NCBI GenBank assembly: GCA_950295325.1
Contig: OX485803.1
Coordinates: 11,656,001 to 11,720,000, forward strand
Length of the DNA: 64,000 nt
Direction of reading: 5' to 3'
Origin: Polytrichum commune
Taxonomy: Eukaryota > Streptophyta > Polytrichopsida > Polytrichales > Polytrichaceae
In this document: positions 22,621 to 33,548 of the stretch, piece by piece
Layout of the letters: each line of letters opens with the position of its first letter
Position numbering within the stretch: position 1 is the first letter of the stretch
The notes under the pieces: generated by a model
What the model was told of the DNA's origin: nothing
The model's input: only the letters and a program-made list of their open reading frames with translations
Database searches by the model: none
Position numbers and translations under genes: made by a program

Positions 22621-23262
22621 TGGAGGTCACAAAATTGTTGTCAATGTCATGTATTTGGGTTGATGTTGCGGTGATGTCTTTATATGGGTTGAATTCGCGA
22701 ATATGTAGGGTGAAGTCTATAGAAACTAGGGCAAACCAACCATCTATCCTCACACCCTCCCTTGCGTGTCATACCTCAAGAATGAAGAAGTAAAGAAGAA
22801 AAATAAAGGATTCTTGCCAAGTAAGAAGAAATATAGTCAAACCCTTGTAAGAGCTCTAATTTTCTTTTCAAATGCGCATAATGAGTTAAGTTATCTCTCA
22901 CTCCATTATAGAAGGATCCAAAAGTATAAGTAGGGAGAGAAGAACACAAAATTTATTACAAATACATGCAATCTTCATTTTACACAAGCTCTCTCTACAC
23001 ACTCATTCATAAGGCTTAACTTGGCAAGAATGCCAAGCTAAGGAGGAGGCTCTTCACTTAGGAGCATCTCTCCAACTTCTAAGATTCATCCATCCAAATC
23101 TAAATGAATGAAATCCCACGGATAAGGTGCAGCCGCCGACATACTAAAGAGAAAAATAATCTCTCCTTTATGTATATTATATACGGTAATACCTCAAATT
23201 AAAACCTCTTCCTACACTCACGTTAGTTTGTATGTGGTATGAAGAGTCCATCCCCTAGGGAA
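22621..23262. other. No gene; possible LTR- or promoter-like fragment
   Basis: At about 22925 AAAGTATAAGTAGGG could act as a TATA-type element and is followed by CT-rich sequence. This resembles the promoter and R region of a plant LTR, but no partner LTR or primer-binding site was found. Confidence 0.25.
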
Positions 23263-23270
23263 ATGCATTG

Positions 23271-24360
23271 CTATCCCCTGTCCCCTCCTGGCATGACGAT
23301 CCCTCTAAGTCTATCATTGGCCACCGTTTTTTTAATAATGTAGGTGAGCATTTCCCCAACAATCAGAAAAAAGCAAGGGGCCAATGGACACCCTTGCTTA
23401 GCTCCCCTCTTAATCTTAAAGTGCTTTAATGGACTACCATTGAGATGGACCACGGCCGATGCATTGTGGAAAAGAAGTTTAACCCATCCAATAATTTCCT
23501 CACTAATTCCATTGTCCATAGCATTAAAAAAAACCTACATGAAACTTTGTCATAGGCTTTAGAGAAGTCTAGTTTAAGGAAAAATTGATTGTTGCTTAGA
23601 GATCTTTGCCCAATGGAGGATTTCTTGAGTTAACACAATATTGTTGGGAATAAATCTCAAGGGTAAGAATGTTGTTTGTTCAAGGCTAACTACATCACTC
23701 AACATGGGGTTGGAGTTGGAGTTGCAAGGTTTTGGCCAAAGTATTGTGCATAATAGTGAGGAGGGTGGTTGGCCGCCAATGGTTAAGACTCTTGGTGTCC
23801 CCCTCCTTAGGTATTAGGTTAACCTATCTCATATGAGGATAACATTCATTGCCTCAGTAATTGTGATAGGGAAGCCTTCAAGAACCTCCTCCAATGTTGT
23901 GTCCAAGATGTCCATGTGTTTGTATAGGTCCTAGTAGCTAGAAGTCGAAGCAAACTCTTTGTAGATCTTCATTTTTTGTGGACCTCCAACCTAGGTCATC
24001 CCTAAGCTCAATGATAAATGCTTTGGAATTATTTTGTCTTGCAAACTTATAGAATTCCATTGAGCATCTATTTCCAAATTTTTTTCCCCAAATTTGATAG
24101 TTACTCTAAGCCTTTTTAGTTTCAGTTTCCTCTAATTCTCTTTTAAGTTTACCAGCCTCCCCTTGCTTATCCACGTTGTAGACATCATCGTGTAAGATGG
24201 TGGTTGCTACCTCTAGGTGGGCTCTAGTGTCTAGCTTTTTTTCTTGTACTCATTTGCCATATGTTTACTAGATTGTCTGAAATACTTAGAGACTTGCCTA
24301 AGTTTTTAAAAAGGAGGATATGTCTTTTGGTAGGCTAGCCTAGAGTTCCAGAAGCTTGTT
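23271..24360 (-). pseudogene. LINE reverse transcriptase remnant (L1-type)
   Basis: Read on the minus strand, the order of RT blocks is clear. WRPTTLLTIMHNTLAKTL lies near 23720-23790, and the finger-palm region LKLDFSKAYDKVS, with the first catalytic Asp, lies near 23545-23585. The frame then shifts to GISEEIIGWVKLLFHNASAV and the diagnostic KRGAKQGCPLAPCFFLIVGE at 23345-23410. The segment containing the catalytic Asp pair is not visible before the remnant ends. Several frameshifts occur. In an intact element this enzyme would prime reverse transcription at the nicked genomic target. It is a different copy from the LINE pieces at 21-22.6 kb and 9.9-12.7 kb. Confidence 0.85.
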
Positions 24361-24756
24361 TATGACTTCTCCCATTAAGTGAGCTGCATTCCATTTAAAT
24401 GGCTGCCATATTGGAGTCATGCCTTAGGGCCTCCCTTAAAATCCACCCCTCTTCCTCTTCTAACATTGGGTCAAAACATGTTCTTCCTTTGTTCCTTTTT
24501 TTTTGGCGTAGGTCTCCATCTCAACGCTCCATTTCAACCACTCAGATTTGTGGTGGCCTTTCGCAGAACTATGAGATCCTCCTATCACAACCCTTGTAGA
24601 TCAAGATCTGGCTCACATTATGCGCCTCAAACACACTAGTTAGATTTGTTAAATGTGTATTCCTTTAGGTAGATCTCTCAATCCATTGCTACACTATGCA
24701 TTGCTTCGCAAGATCTGAATTTCAAACTATGCTAAGGCACACATCAATGTGCATAG
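24361..24756. other. No supported gene
   Basis: Open segments at 24379-24639 overlap in two frames with no recognisable domain. They may be the 5' part of the minus-strand LINE remnant, but nothing diagnostic is visible. Confidence 0.35.
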
Positions 24757-25215
24757 GGCCTACTGCAAAGGCTCTGCCTCTTTCACCAACGAGTCATGAC
24801 CTTTATTTCCCCTCAAGCAAGTTCACTTGACCCCATATACCCTCACTCTCATGTTAGCAGGGACATCATGTATCCCCTAAATTGAGCTTGGAATGTGGAA
24901 ACAATTTATACCACAGTGCACATGGAACTCGTGAGGGACTTGGGGGTCCTTTAACCCCCTCAATCAAGTTCATTTGATCCCATATACCCTCCCTCTCATG
25001 TCAACATGACATCACAGCCTCCAGCAAAGGCACTGCCACTTCCTCCGGCGAGCCATGACCTTTATCCCCCCTCAAGCAAGTTCATTTGTCCCCATATACC
25101 CTTGCTCTCATGTCAACATGGACATCATGTATTCCATGAACTGAGTTTGGAATGTGGAAACCACTCACATCATAATGGACATGGAACTCGTGAGGGACTT
25201 GGGGGTTCTCTTGGG
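24757..25215. repeat. Large tandem duplication, about 2.3 imperfect units
   Basis: A unit running from GGCTCTGCC...GAGTCATGACCTTTAT through CATGGAACTCGTGAGGGACT occurs at 24757-25011 and again at about 25012-25213. Part of it (TCAAGTTCATTTGATCCC...CATGTCAACATG) is also repeated at 24960-25012. The copies differ at many sites, so the duplication is old. Confidence 0.8.
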
Positions 25216-25244
25216 ATAAAGGAGATGTGCCTAAATCCGACATA

Positions 25245-25560
25245 TAAAAAAAATTAGACACTTATATTTTAGTAGTATGTGATTAGGTGGGGATCTAAGA
25301 ATGGACACCAAAAAGACACATGTTTAAATGAGATTGAACTACGTGTTTGAATATACTAATCATTCTAGACTCAGTAGTCAACATAATTGGGGTGGGGGTT
25401 TGTATGACCACTTAAAGTGTTTGAGAATCTCCACTTTGAAAATGAACTAGATTCTCATATGAGTTCCAAACTTATGAGGCAAATGACTAAATCCATGATC
25501 ATTTGGATGTGCTAACCATTTAGTTCTAATCGCATGTTTTATAAATTCATATTAGGAGAA
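25245..25560 (+). repeat. Dispersed repeat R2, copy A
   Basis: This matches 42225-42550 in the same orientation with similar words in order, for example TAGTATGTGATTAGG / TGGTATGTGGTTGGG, and CATATGAGTTCCAAA / CATATGAGCTCCAAA. Identity is moderate. It has no coding signal and unknown element type. Confidence 0.65.
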
Positions 25561-27270
25561 GTGGTCTAGTTGGGAAAAGTAACCATTTGAAACCCATCTA
25601 CTTTAATAACTGGCCGCTCAAGGAAATCTCTTGGTTTTCCTTTATTTCTCAAAATGACATAGTGAAAATCACCTTTATAAAAAATGAAGTAAATGACCTT
25701 TAAACACATGCAGGCAGTGTCTAACTTTCCAAATACCTTCAGGGTGGCGGTGACAATTGCTGCCACAATCTCCAACTCGTTATGAATTTCAAGCTTTTAG
25801 AGTGGCATTTAACACTACATGCACACTTAATGCTCCACAAACTTGTAGTATCTACCACTGTCCAAAGCTGTATACATGATAAGTTTTTGGTTTTGCAATT
25901 TGGAACATTCAATAAAAGACATTATTTCTGTTTATATTTGGGAGGGGAGGGATTCAATCTGGCAGGTTTTTCCCTTTTTTGGCAATGCCAATTTTGGTCG
26001 TGATTTATTTCGGTTGGTAACTTGGTTGAAGGACATGTTGGTGGAAATTGAGCCCTTGGTTAGATCTTGGTTGAATAAATAAAAAAACCACACTCTTATA
26101 ACCAATGTAAGTGACCCTCTTCTCGAGAAAGAGATTATAACAATTTGTGTAGCACACAACTTTTTGCATATTTTAATGTAATTTTTATAAGCCAAGTAAA
26201 ATAATTTCTATTCATGCAGTGTGTCTTCAAATTTCTAAAGGAACTAAGGTGGTTGCACTAATTTTATTTGTGGTCTATTACGGACACCTAAGTTTAAAGG
26301 TGTAGTGGACACAAAGGATATGTTAGTGCAATGTCACAAAGATTGAAAATCAAGTGAAGGTATGGCATGCCCTTTGTTCACACATGAAAAATTCACCTTG
26401 TAGCATGTCTTGGCATAAAAAAGTGAGTGAAGGTTTCAACATACTAGGTAAGGTCATGGATTTGTCAAAAAATAATTACACTTGATTAAACTATACATAG
26501 GACATTTGAAGCAAATGTAAGCTGTAGCATGTCACTTCTGGTCTCACATTCTCACAATCATGAGGTGTTGGACAAGATTGTAGTCAGTTTCTCAAGAAGC
26601 TGCACTTTAGGGTCAAAGCAAGATACCATGAATGATCCACCTATGAATTGGAAAGTGATTAATTGAGCAGTAAAAGAACATTTCGTTTGGAAAAATTTTT
26701 ATTACAATAGAAAAGATATTGTATTTGATATCTTTCAATCTGAAATAACTAATTTACCATTTTGTCATTTTAGTTTTAAGTTGAATAAGATGTGTGTGGC
26801 ATAAAAATGATGCACGGTACTTTGTCAAAAAATGAAAGTAGGTGGATAGTGGGGTGAAGGTACATAAAAATGTATCATTTCCACATGAAAACTCATGTGC
26901 CCTCAATAACATTATGAACTTCAAAATGATAAAAATTAAAAAAAGTTATGCATTGGAGGTACTTCTAGTATGGAAAAGTACATTCATATGTTAACACATC
27001 AATTACATATCGTTGAAACAACAACATCAATAGCAACAACACAATAACTATAAGCTTGGATGTTTATAAGTTTGATATTCTCCAACCATCATATTTGTGT
27101 AATGCGATCTAATGTACCAATGTTGATGGTTGGAATTGTAATACATGATTAAATCTACCTATACTTATATCCTAGTTTTCTTATACAAAGGAGATATTCC
27201 TGGCACACCTAATTTAATATTATTAAAATCCTTGACCAGTCCACATGTCACGTGAAAAGGATCAGTTTTC
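25561..27270. other. No recognisable gene
   Basis: AT-rich sequence with short open segments (25566-25775, 25782-26082) that show no known domain. No terminal repeats or RNA genes were seen. Confidence 0.5.
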
Positions 27271-27280
27271 AACATTCCAC

Positions 27281-27348
27281 AGCAACCTTTTAAGGTCATC
27301 ACAAAGAGTTCACATGTGTTGGCCTTCTGTCCCAAAAAAAAACAAACA
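27281..27348 (+). mobile_element. 68-bp 5'-truncated LINE insertion with 10-bp TSD
   Basis: The insert ends GTTGGCCTTCTGTCCCAAAA plus A-rich tail. It is flanked by AACATTCCAC at 27271-27280 and again at 27349-27358. This is a textbook target-site duplication for a very short retro-insertion made by LINE machinery. Confidence 0.8.
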
Positions 27349-28010
27349 AACATTCCACGTGAAATACTTAAGGCGGCGTCATCAATTCATCTTAACGTGA
27401 ATAAAAAGCTCCAATTTCCAGATCACAAGACTGAAGTAAACAACTTCGAATGAGCTTTCCGGCTAAGAAAAGGCTGCTTGCTTCAAATTCTCAAAACTGC
27501 CCCTCAAACTAACAAAGGTTGACAGTTATAGAAATCCTCCATTCTTGCCTCATGTCGAGGAACAGATGGCAGAGTCGGAGCTCCAGGAATAAAACCTCCA
27601 TTTTTAAACCATGCTCCCTCCTTTGCAAACAAGGCTCATGACTACATAGCTAGATAGCGTCAGCGTCCATGGTCTGAAGTCCGTGTTTTCGGAACCAACT
27701 TTTAGGCTAAGCTGAAGTCAAGCGGGAGGGAGCAATAACGTTCTTAAACGAGAACAGCAGTGGAATCATCTCTCCTTCTCAGCCGTTACAACATTTGTTA
27801 TCTTCACTCCGACCATGTCATGCATCAAACCAAACTACGTCGCATCTTACAACACCACCACGTTACTCAAGTGGTACAAATATGTTATCGTGCACTCATC
27901 GAGCTCTCAGACATCATATTTCGACAGAACAGACCGAATCTATTTCTGTGAGCCAAGCGATTGCTGACGAAGATAAGCCAGGCCCAGAGACAACCAGGAA
28001 AGGCTTTCGC

Positions 28011-28016
28011 TTTATT
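28011..28016 (-). terminator. Candidate poly(A) signal of Stig1-like copy 1
   Basis: AATAAA on the minus strand, about 345 bp past the stop codon. The same signal is kept in the right-arm copy at 36867-36872. Confidence 0.5.
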
Positions 28017-28358
28017 GAAGGAACAAGGGTGATGCACTTATAAATCACCATTGCACCAAAGAATGATTATTCCGAACAGTCCGAGCACTGAGTTGACCTC
28101 ACAAGGAGTGTTCAGACTCTGCATATTCAATTCACAGTCGCCAGGTGCATTGTTGCACACTATCAACGTCCTAACCATAATTCAATCTTGATTACATACC
28201 ATACACGCGAGCGCCTCGATAATGCGTGAGCTTCGAAATTCACTCGACCTCGATCCTGCTGCGGTCGGCACCACATTCCGTTGCACGCAATTCCCAGAGA
28301 ATAAATCACCCAATCTTAGACACAGTGAAACAGTTTTGGCTTCAGACGTATAGTCCAT

Positions 28359-29138
28359 CTAGTGGCCGTATCCGCACATGCCCATGTTGCACTTCACGCC
28401 CTTAGGACATTTCTTCCCGCAAGCTCCGCAGTTCTCCCTGTCGCTCTTGTGGACAAACTTGCATTCTCCCTTGCAACACACGGATCCGAAGTGGCACCTC
28501 TTTCCCCACTTACCGCAGTTCTGGTTGGTGCTGCTCCTGCACTTGCCCTTGCAGCAGAAGCTGCCACTGCCGCACTTCTTTCCGCATTGCCCGCAGTTGT
28601 GGCTGTCGTTCTTCAAGTCGGAGCACCTTCCGTGGCAGCACGTCTGCCCCCCCTTGCCGCAGGACTTCTTGGACCCGCATTGGGGCTTGTGCACTGGGGG
28701 CTTGTGTACTGGAGGCTTGTGCACAGGGGGCTTGTGGCTCTTCACTTTCTTGCACTTGCCGCTCTTGCAGACGCTGTTCTTGGGGCAGCACTTGCCACAC
28801 CTGCCGCAGTGCTTGTTGTTGCTGCTCAGGTTCACGCACCAATGGTTGCAGCAACCGCCATTCTTGAACCACCGGTGGCACTTGCTGGCCGACTTGCAGG
28901 TCTTGGAGCTGCTCTTCGTCTCCGTCAACATGCGAGCGGAGCCGATCGTAGTCTCATCTCCAGTAACGTCGGGGACATCTGCAACCTCCGTCTCCTCCGC
29001 AGCTGCCTCGCTTGCGTAGAGCGATTCCGATCTCTCGTCAGCAAATGCCACAGGTACTGTCTCCTCGACTGCCAATGCAACCTGCAAGAAGAGCAGGGCA
29101 CTCAACAATGCCAGCACCAACACACCAGATTTCGCCAT
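28359..29138 (-). CDS. Stig1-like secreted cysteine-rich protein, copy 1
   Basis: An uninterrupted 259-residue frame. Residues 1-23 form a signal peptide (hydrophobic VLVLALLSALLFLQVALA, likely cut after ALA). Residues 24-80 are acidic and Ser/Ala-rich, a possible propeptide. From residue 81 the protein is Cys-dense with repeated NCGxCGxxC and CCxGxC patterns: HCGRCGKCC (110-118), NCGQCGKKC (181-189), NCGACGKKC (237-244). A basic linker of KPPVH repeats (about 136-152) separates the first module from the next two. The pattern fits Stig1/GRI-type plant apoplastic proteins, where processed Cys-rich peptides act in reproductive or stress signalling; three modules is more than the usual one. The product is identical to the copy at 35745-36524. 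The gene is intronless and faces away from the palindrome spacer. A Cys-rich defence-type protein outside the Stig1 family is an alternative. Confidence 0.88.
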   Translation of the reverse strand: MAKSGVLVLALLSALLFLQVALAVEETVPVAFADERSESLYASEAAAEETEVADVPDVTGDETTIGSARMLTETKSSSKTCKSASKCHRWFKNGGCCNHWCVNLSSNNKHCGRCGKCCPKNSVCKSGKCKKVKSHKPPVHKPPVHKPPVHKPQCGSKKSCGKGGQTCCHGRCSDLKNDSHNCGQCGKKCGSGSFCCKGKCRSSTNQNCGKWGKRCHFGSVCCKGECKFVHKSDRENCGACGKKCPKGVKCNMGMCGYGH

Positions 29139-29271
29139 AGTGTCCGACGAGGTGTCTGGACTGATGAACGCTGCAAGGAGTCTCAGTCTCTCAGCCGCTA
29201 CTGCATACGGCTGGATAAGCCTACCTGAGCGCCTGTTACACTGAGTGCTAAAGTTTGTGCAGTCGGGAGGG

Positions 29272-29279
29272 ATTATATG
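29272..29279 (-). promoter_or_regulatory. Candidate TATA box, Stig1-like copy 1
   Basis: CATATAAT-type sequence read on the minus strand, 134 bp upstream of the ATG. The same box at the same distance precedes copy 2. Confidence 0.5.
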
Positions 29280-29724
29280 GCCTGGACCTGGGTCATCAGA
29301 TTTCGCTTGAAAGATGGAGGCTCTACCCTACGTCATTATTAATTTAGCCTCCCTTCGTGCATTGGCGCCTAGTCATTCCGCGCAGGCAGCTATAGGCAGC
29401 GTCCTTATAATCCCCCGCCTGTGACAATTGATATCATCCGCAACTTTGAGAGCTAGAAAGTAGGAACCCACGCCTAAATCTGGCCTTTGGGAATCGCTGT
29501 AAGGCCTGACCCTCGGCCTTTCTTTGCAAAACTCACCTACCCTCCCGAGCAGATTTACCTCGTGCGCAATGGCGAGTTCTTGCTGTCCGTCGAGGTCGGT
29601 ACCTGCTTTCGTCTGCTGAAGAATCAGACTGCGGCAACTTCGACCAAGATTAGTATTTCCATGATCGGTAGTGTATCATCTTCATTCAAATAGCGAGTGA
29701 TTCCATCGAATAAGTACACTACAC

Positions 29725-30080
29725 ATGATATTTAGTGTCACCAATTCTAATTGTCTTGCTCGATACTAATTCTAAACCGCAGGGTAGTGTCGCCAACACT
29801 AAATGTTAATCCAACCTTATTTGTCATTCCTTGTAATTTTTGGGGGATTAGAGATTTTACAGTGTTGCAATTACAGTCACATACCAAATTATTTTTCATC
29901 CAAATTTCAATCATCCATGATAATATGTCATCACAAGTTTTGGACAAGAGAAAGTAGGGTTTTGGCCAATGGAGGAGCTCATCCATCATCCACAAGAATA
30001 TTTGTTCACTCATTCATAAGAAGTCTCATCCGCAAAAGTTACCATAGTGACATAAAATACCACATGACACTAAATATCAT
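29725..30080. mobile_element. MITE in left palindrome arm
   Basis: The left end ATGATATTTAGTGTCA (29725-29740) and right end TGACACTAAATATCAT (30065-30080) are perfect 16-bp inverted repeats around a non-coding centre. The mirror copy is in the right arm, and fragments of the same family occur at 49745-49945, about 51770-51835 and about 53595-53680. The transposon superfamily is not determined. Confidence 0.75.
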
Positions 30081-30211
30081 ATTTAGCGCAGCAATACGCC
30101 CCAACGGCACCCGGATCCCATTCAACCCCAACCGGGCAAGCGAGGAGAAGAACAAGTAAGTAAGGACCGGACGTCAATTACAAACTCAACAATCACACTG
30201 TAAAGAAGTGA

Positions 30212-30364
30212 TTGGATGCAGCTTACCTATTTGACTTCTCTGGACCATCCCCAGTCGACGTAGACCAAGGAGTCTTTGAAGAAATGGCAGAAATAATACT
30301 GCGAGTAACAAATCGAGTAACAAAAACTAAATTCTACCTCACACAAGCATCGGAGGAAGGTCTA
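30212..30364 (+). other. Short conserved reading frame at inner edge of left arm
   Basis: A frame beginning MDAAYLFDFSGPSPVDVD runs to the arm boundary and is mirrored at 34434-34586 with one silent difference seen. Beyond the boundary the two continue into unrelated sequence (stops at 30427 on this side and 34374 on the other). It may be an old exon or retroelement piece caught at the breakpoint. The function is unknown. Confidence 0.35.
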
Positions 30365-30534
30365 TGTCTCTGCTGCCAAAAATTTGCAGGTTGCCTATGC
30401 ACAGCCGTACAGGTCGCCCTAGGTTGAACGTAATTACCTTACACTTGACTGTCTCTACTTCACTGAGATTTAACTGTCTCTACTCTACTTCACGGATTGA
30501 CCAATGTAATGAAATTGATTTTAGAGGCCAGCCT

Positions 30535-30780
30535 GAAGCCAAAAGGATCATGGGGCTGAAAGTACATCAAGATGGTTTCAAACTAGCTAATTTCCTAGAG
30601 CAGTGGAATGCGATAGCTTGCATTGGACAAAGACTAATGTCAACTACATGATCTGATTGAAAGTAAGACTTGAGGCTCTAAAATACTACATTCTCAAATA
30701 GCGATAGAAACTTGTCTCTAATGGGGTTATATAGGGGACACTCCAACACAAAGTGCACCTCGCTTTCAAAGCATTATGGG
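30535..30780 (-). pseudogene. LINE C-terminal fragment
   Basis: On the minus strand it reads EVHFVLECPLYNPIRDKF followed by similar diverged sequence, the His/Cys region found near the C-terminus of LINE proteins. A related fragment with YFVLECPCYNSIRDRL lies at 41770-42055 on the same strand. Both are broken by stops. Confidence 0.65.
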
Positions 30781-32729
30781 AGCAAAAGTGGCATAATTTA
30801 TTATCTCTACAAGTAGGGACAGTCCACTACCGTCTAGATTCAATTTCAAGATCAAGTCTATGGTTTCAGGTCATCTAGTTTCTTCCCCAAGAGATGGAAA
30901 GAATTCCACTCTTTAGCAAGAAAAACATCCTTCATAAAATTTGGTCCATTTGTATACTAGTTATGCATGTGATTGTATGAATTTTCTACACAAACTTGTT
31001 TTAAATTCAATTTTGCACTCAACAAATGTTTGTCCATTTATATACTAGTTATGTGTAATGTTTAAGAAAGATTCTACTCTATACTTGGTGCATATAGTAC
31101 TTGATAACCTTGCCTAAAACGCTAGGTAATGGATGTCCTCAATTTAAATCTCGCTCCTTGTTGTCACATTTCCCTCCCATCTATACAAGTTTAGCCCTAC
31201 TTGTTGCCGGATCATGTGGAGGAAAATTAGTAGAATTACCTCGGCACATTTATTTTTATTACATGTTACTCTTTTCTCTCGGCAAGTTAACCTCATGATT
31301 GAGGCGTCGGTTAGGATTTAGGAAGAAGAAGTGCAAAGACTTTGAGTAGGCTTGTAGAACCTAGGGAACTGAAGTTGAGTTGGTGTGCGAAGAAAATCAC
31401 CATGCATTGCAATAGAAAATCACATGTAGGTCAAGCAATGTAGCATGTTGGAGATGTGAGGTGTGTGCCAAACTTCATTTTGATATTGTTTCTCCTCCTT
31501 TCCTACATAATCATGGGCTTGAATTGTTTCAACTTTGTGAAATAAGAGGTTGGGAATTTCACTTAGGTGGGTTATTGAGAGTGGACAAACTTCAAGTATA
31601 AGAAGGCGTGGGGTGGTGGGAGCCTAGATATTGGTGTAGAGGCCACTTGTTGTTACATCTCTCTGAAAGTTGAGGTGGTTGTCGTTCTTTGTGTCTATCT
31701 TCATGGTCTCATGGTCATGTTTTGGTGCAATTTGATGTCAAGATGCTTCAGGTTGTGCACATAATGCCATGAAGCTTTAACAACTTCCATTTGGTTTTGA
31801 AACTATTGAAATGGTTGCCTTCAAATTATAGTGATTGTAGTGATGCATCTTGATGCCACCGCATGGGTTTATGAAAGCATCCAATCATTATGTTTGACAT
31901 TTTGTGTTGCACTTGCGAATATATACTTTGTTGCCAAAAGGGTAAGTGAAGTTGGGCGCCGTAACTCAACTCAAAGTCTTGGGATGTGAATTGTGTGTCA
32001 TAAACTTTGTCTTCATGCTCTTGAATTCATAAAAACATCTATCAACTTTTGTGGATGAAATGGTTCATCAAGCATGCATGCGACAATTGATAACCCAAAG
32101 CCTTGAATGGTGCGAACTGGGCCATTGATCCGAGGGCATTCAAATATTTCCGTTGGGAGACTGCACTATGGTGGAACGCATGTTGAGAATTGTGTAATCT
32201 TGATTTGAAGATAAAGAATCTACTAGAATTCGTTGAAAAATCTCCAAGACTTTGAAATAAATCATGCCACATTGTTTAGATGGCTTTCGACCGGGAATAC
32301 AGCTCCGCCTCATAACAATTGAAATACTGGTCGGATCATCAAGCCTGAAGAAGATTCTAGCTCAATTATGATCTAAACATGGTGTCAATGCTGTTTAAAT
32401 CGGCACTAGCAGCTACCACAGCGTTCAAGGGATTGCAAACTAAACGAATTTCCAGATTCAGCTGAAGGCTATGCCTAAAAAGTCTGAGGACAAGGCCAGT
32501 GTCCAGTCTTATCGAAAACTACGAAAATACAGCACTGATTCTCGACATCGGGGACTAAAAGATAATTTCGCCACTGGCATTATTGAGTCGGCAGCTCCAA
32601 CCCTGGTTGCTTAGAGATTCAAGCAAAGTGTTTACCCCGTTCTTCCAGATCCGTACCTCGCCACCCACATTGCTGCACTAATATGTGAAACTGCAGTTGT
32701 TCCGCATGATTTAGAAGCAATTATTCATG
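30781..32729. other. Palindrome spacer, no recognisable gene
   Basis: The sequence from 30781 to 32270 is AT-rich with no recognised content. From 32270 to 32730 it is more GC-balanced, with open segments broken by stops that I could not assign. Confidence 0.45.
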
Positions 32730-32769
32730 CTACACGCGATCCCACCCACAACGTTCCATATGTTCCTGT

Positions 32770-33470
32770 TGAGCTATGAGTCGCGTATATATTCCTGAGA
32801 GTGGCCCAGAGAGACCGTACTTACACTTCACGCCAAGATGACAATTCTCCCCCCACGCGCCACAGTTCTCCCTGTCGCTCTCGTGGACGAATTTGCATTC
32901 TCCCTTGCAGCACAAGGTACCGAACTTGCACTGCTTTCCTGAAGTACCGCAGTTGTGCTTGTTGTTGGGCTTGCACTTGTCAAAGCACCAGTAGCTGTCG
33001 TAGTCGCACTTCTTCCCACATTGCCAACAGTTGAGGCTGTCATTCTTCAAGTTGGGAGCACCTTGAGTGGCAGCACTTCTGGCCCTTTTGCCGCAGAGGA
33101 CTTCTTGGAGCCGCATTGGGGCTTGTGCACTGGGGTCTTGTGGCTGCTCACGTTCTTGAACTTGCCAGTCTTGCAGACGGTGTTCTTGGGGCAGCACTTG
33201 CCACACCTGCCGCAATTCTTGTTGTTGCTGCTCAGGTTCACGCACCAATGGTTGCAGCAACCAGGCGTCTTTCACCACCGGTGGAACTTGTCGGCCGACT
33301 AGCAGGTCTTGGAACTGCTCGTCTGCCAACAACATGCGGCTGATTGACCCGGTAGTTGCCTCGTCGTCCCCGACGGTCACTCCTGTGTCGTCACCAGCTG
33401 CCTCGCTGGGGTAAAGTTGGGCATCATTCTCCTCGACTGCCACTCCAAGGTGCCAGGGGTAACACAAAAG
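32770..33470 (-). pseudogene. Degenerate Stig1-like gene, copy 3 (in the spacer)
   Basis: The minus strand contains all the landmarks of the intact copies. The acidic region survives as VAVEENDAQLYPSEAA. The first Cys module survives as LSSNNKNCGRCGKCCPKN in another frame (33047-33241). A single shortened KTPVHKPQ linker follows. The last two modules appear as FGTLCCKGECKFVHESDREN near 32850-32920. At least two frameshifts separate these parts. The signal peptide is lost, and several cysteines are replaced (NCWQCGKKCDYDSYW, NCGAWGENC). It is far more diverged from copies 1 and 2 than they are from each other, so it is an older paralogue. It is transcribed toward the left arm, the same direction as copy 1. 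Confidence 0.85.
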
Positions 33471-33548
33471 ACCTCCCGCTCCGATCCATGGCCTCTGATT
33501 GACGCCGGTCTGATCAGAAGTGCGACTGCGAGGAGACAAGAAATTCAA

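Larger units (their letters stand above)
27520..30364 (-). repeat. Left arm of large inverted duplication
   Basis: This segment is the reverse complement of 34434-37462. Matching begins sharply next to the spacer (TAGACCT/AGGTCTA at 30358-30364 and 34434-34440) and fades outward near 27520. The block from about 27730 to 29200, covering the gene and its 3' flank, appears base-for-base identical wherever I compared it. The 5' flank shows clear substitutions and small insertions. Confidence 0.95.
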
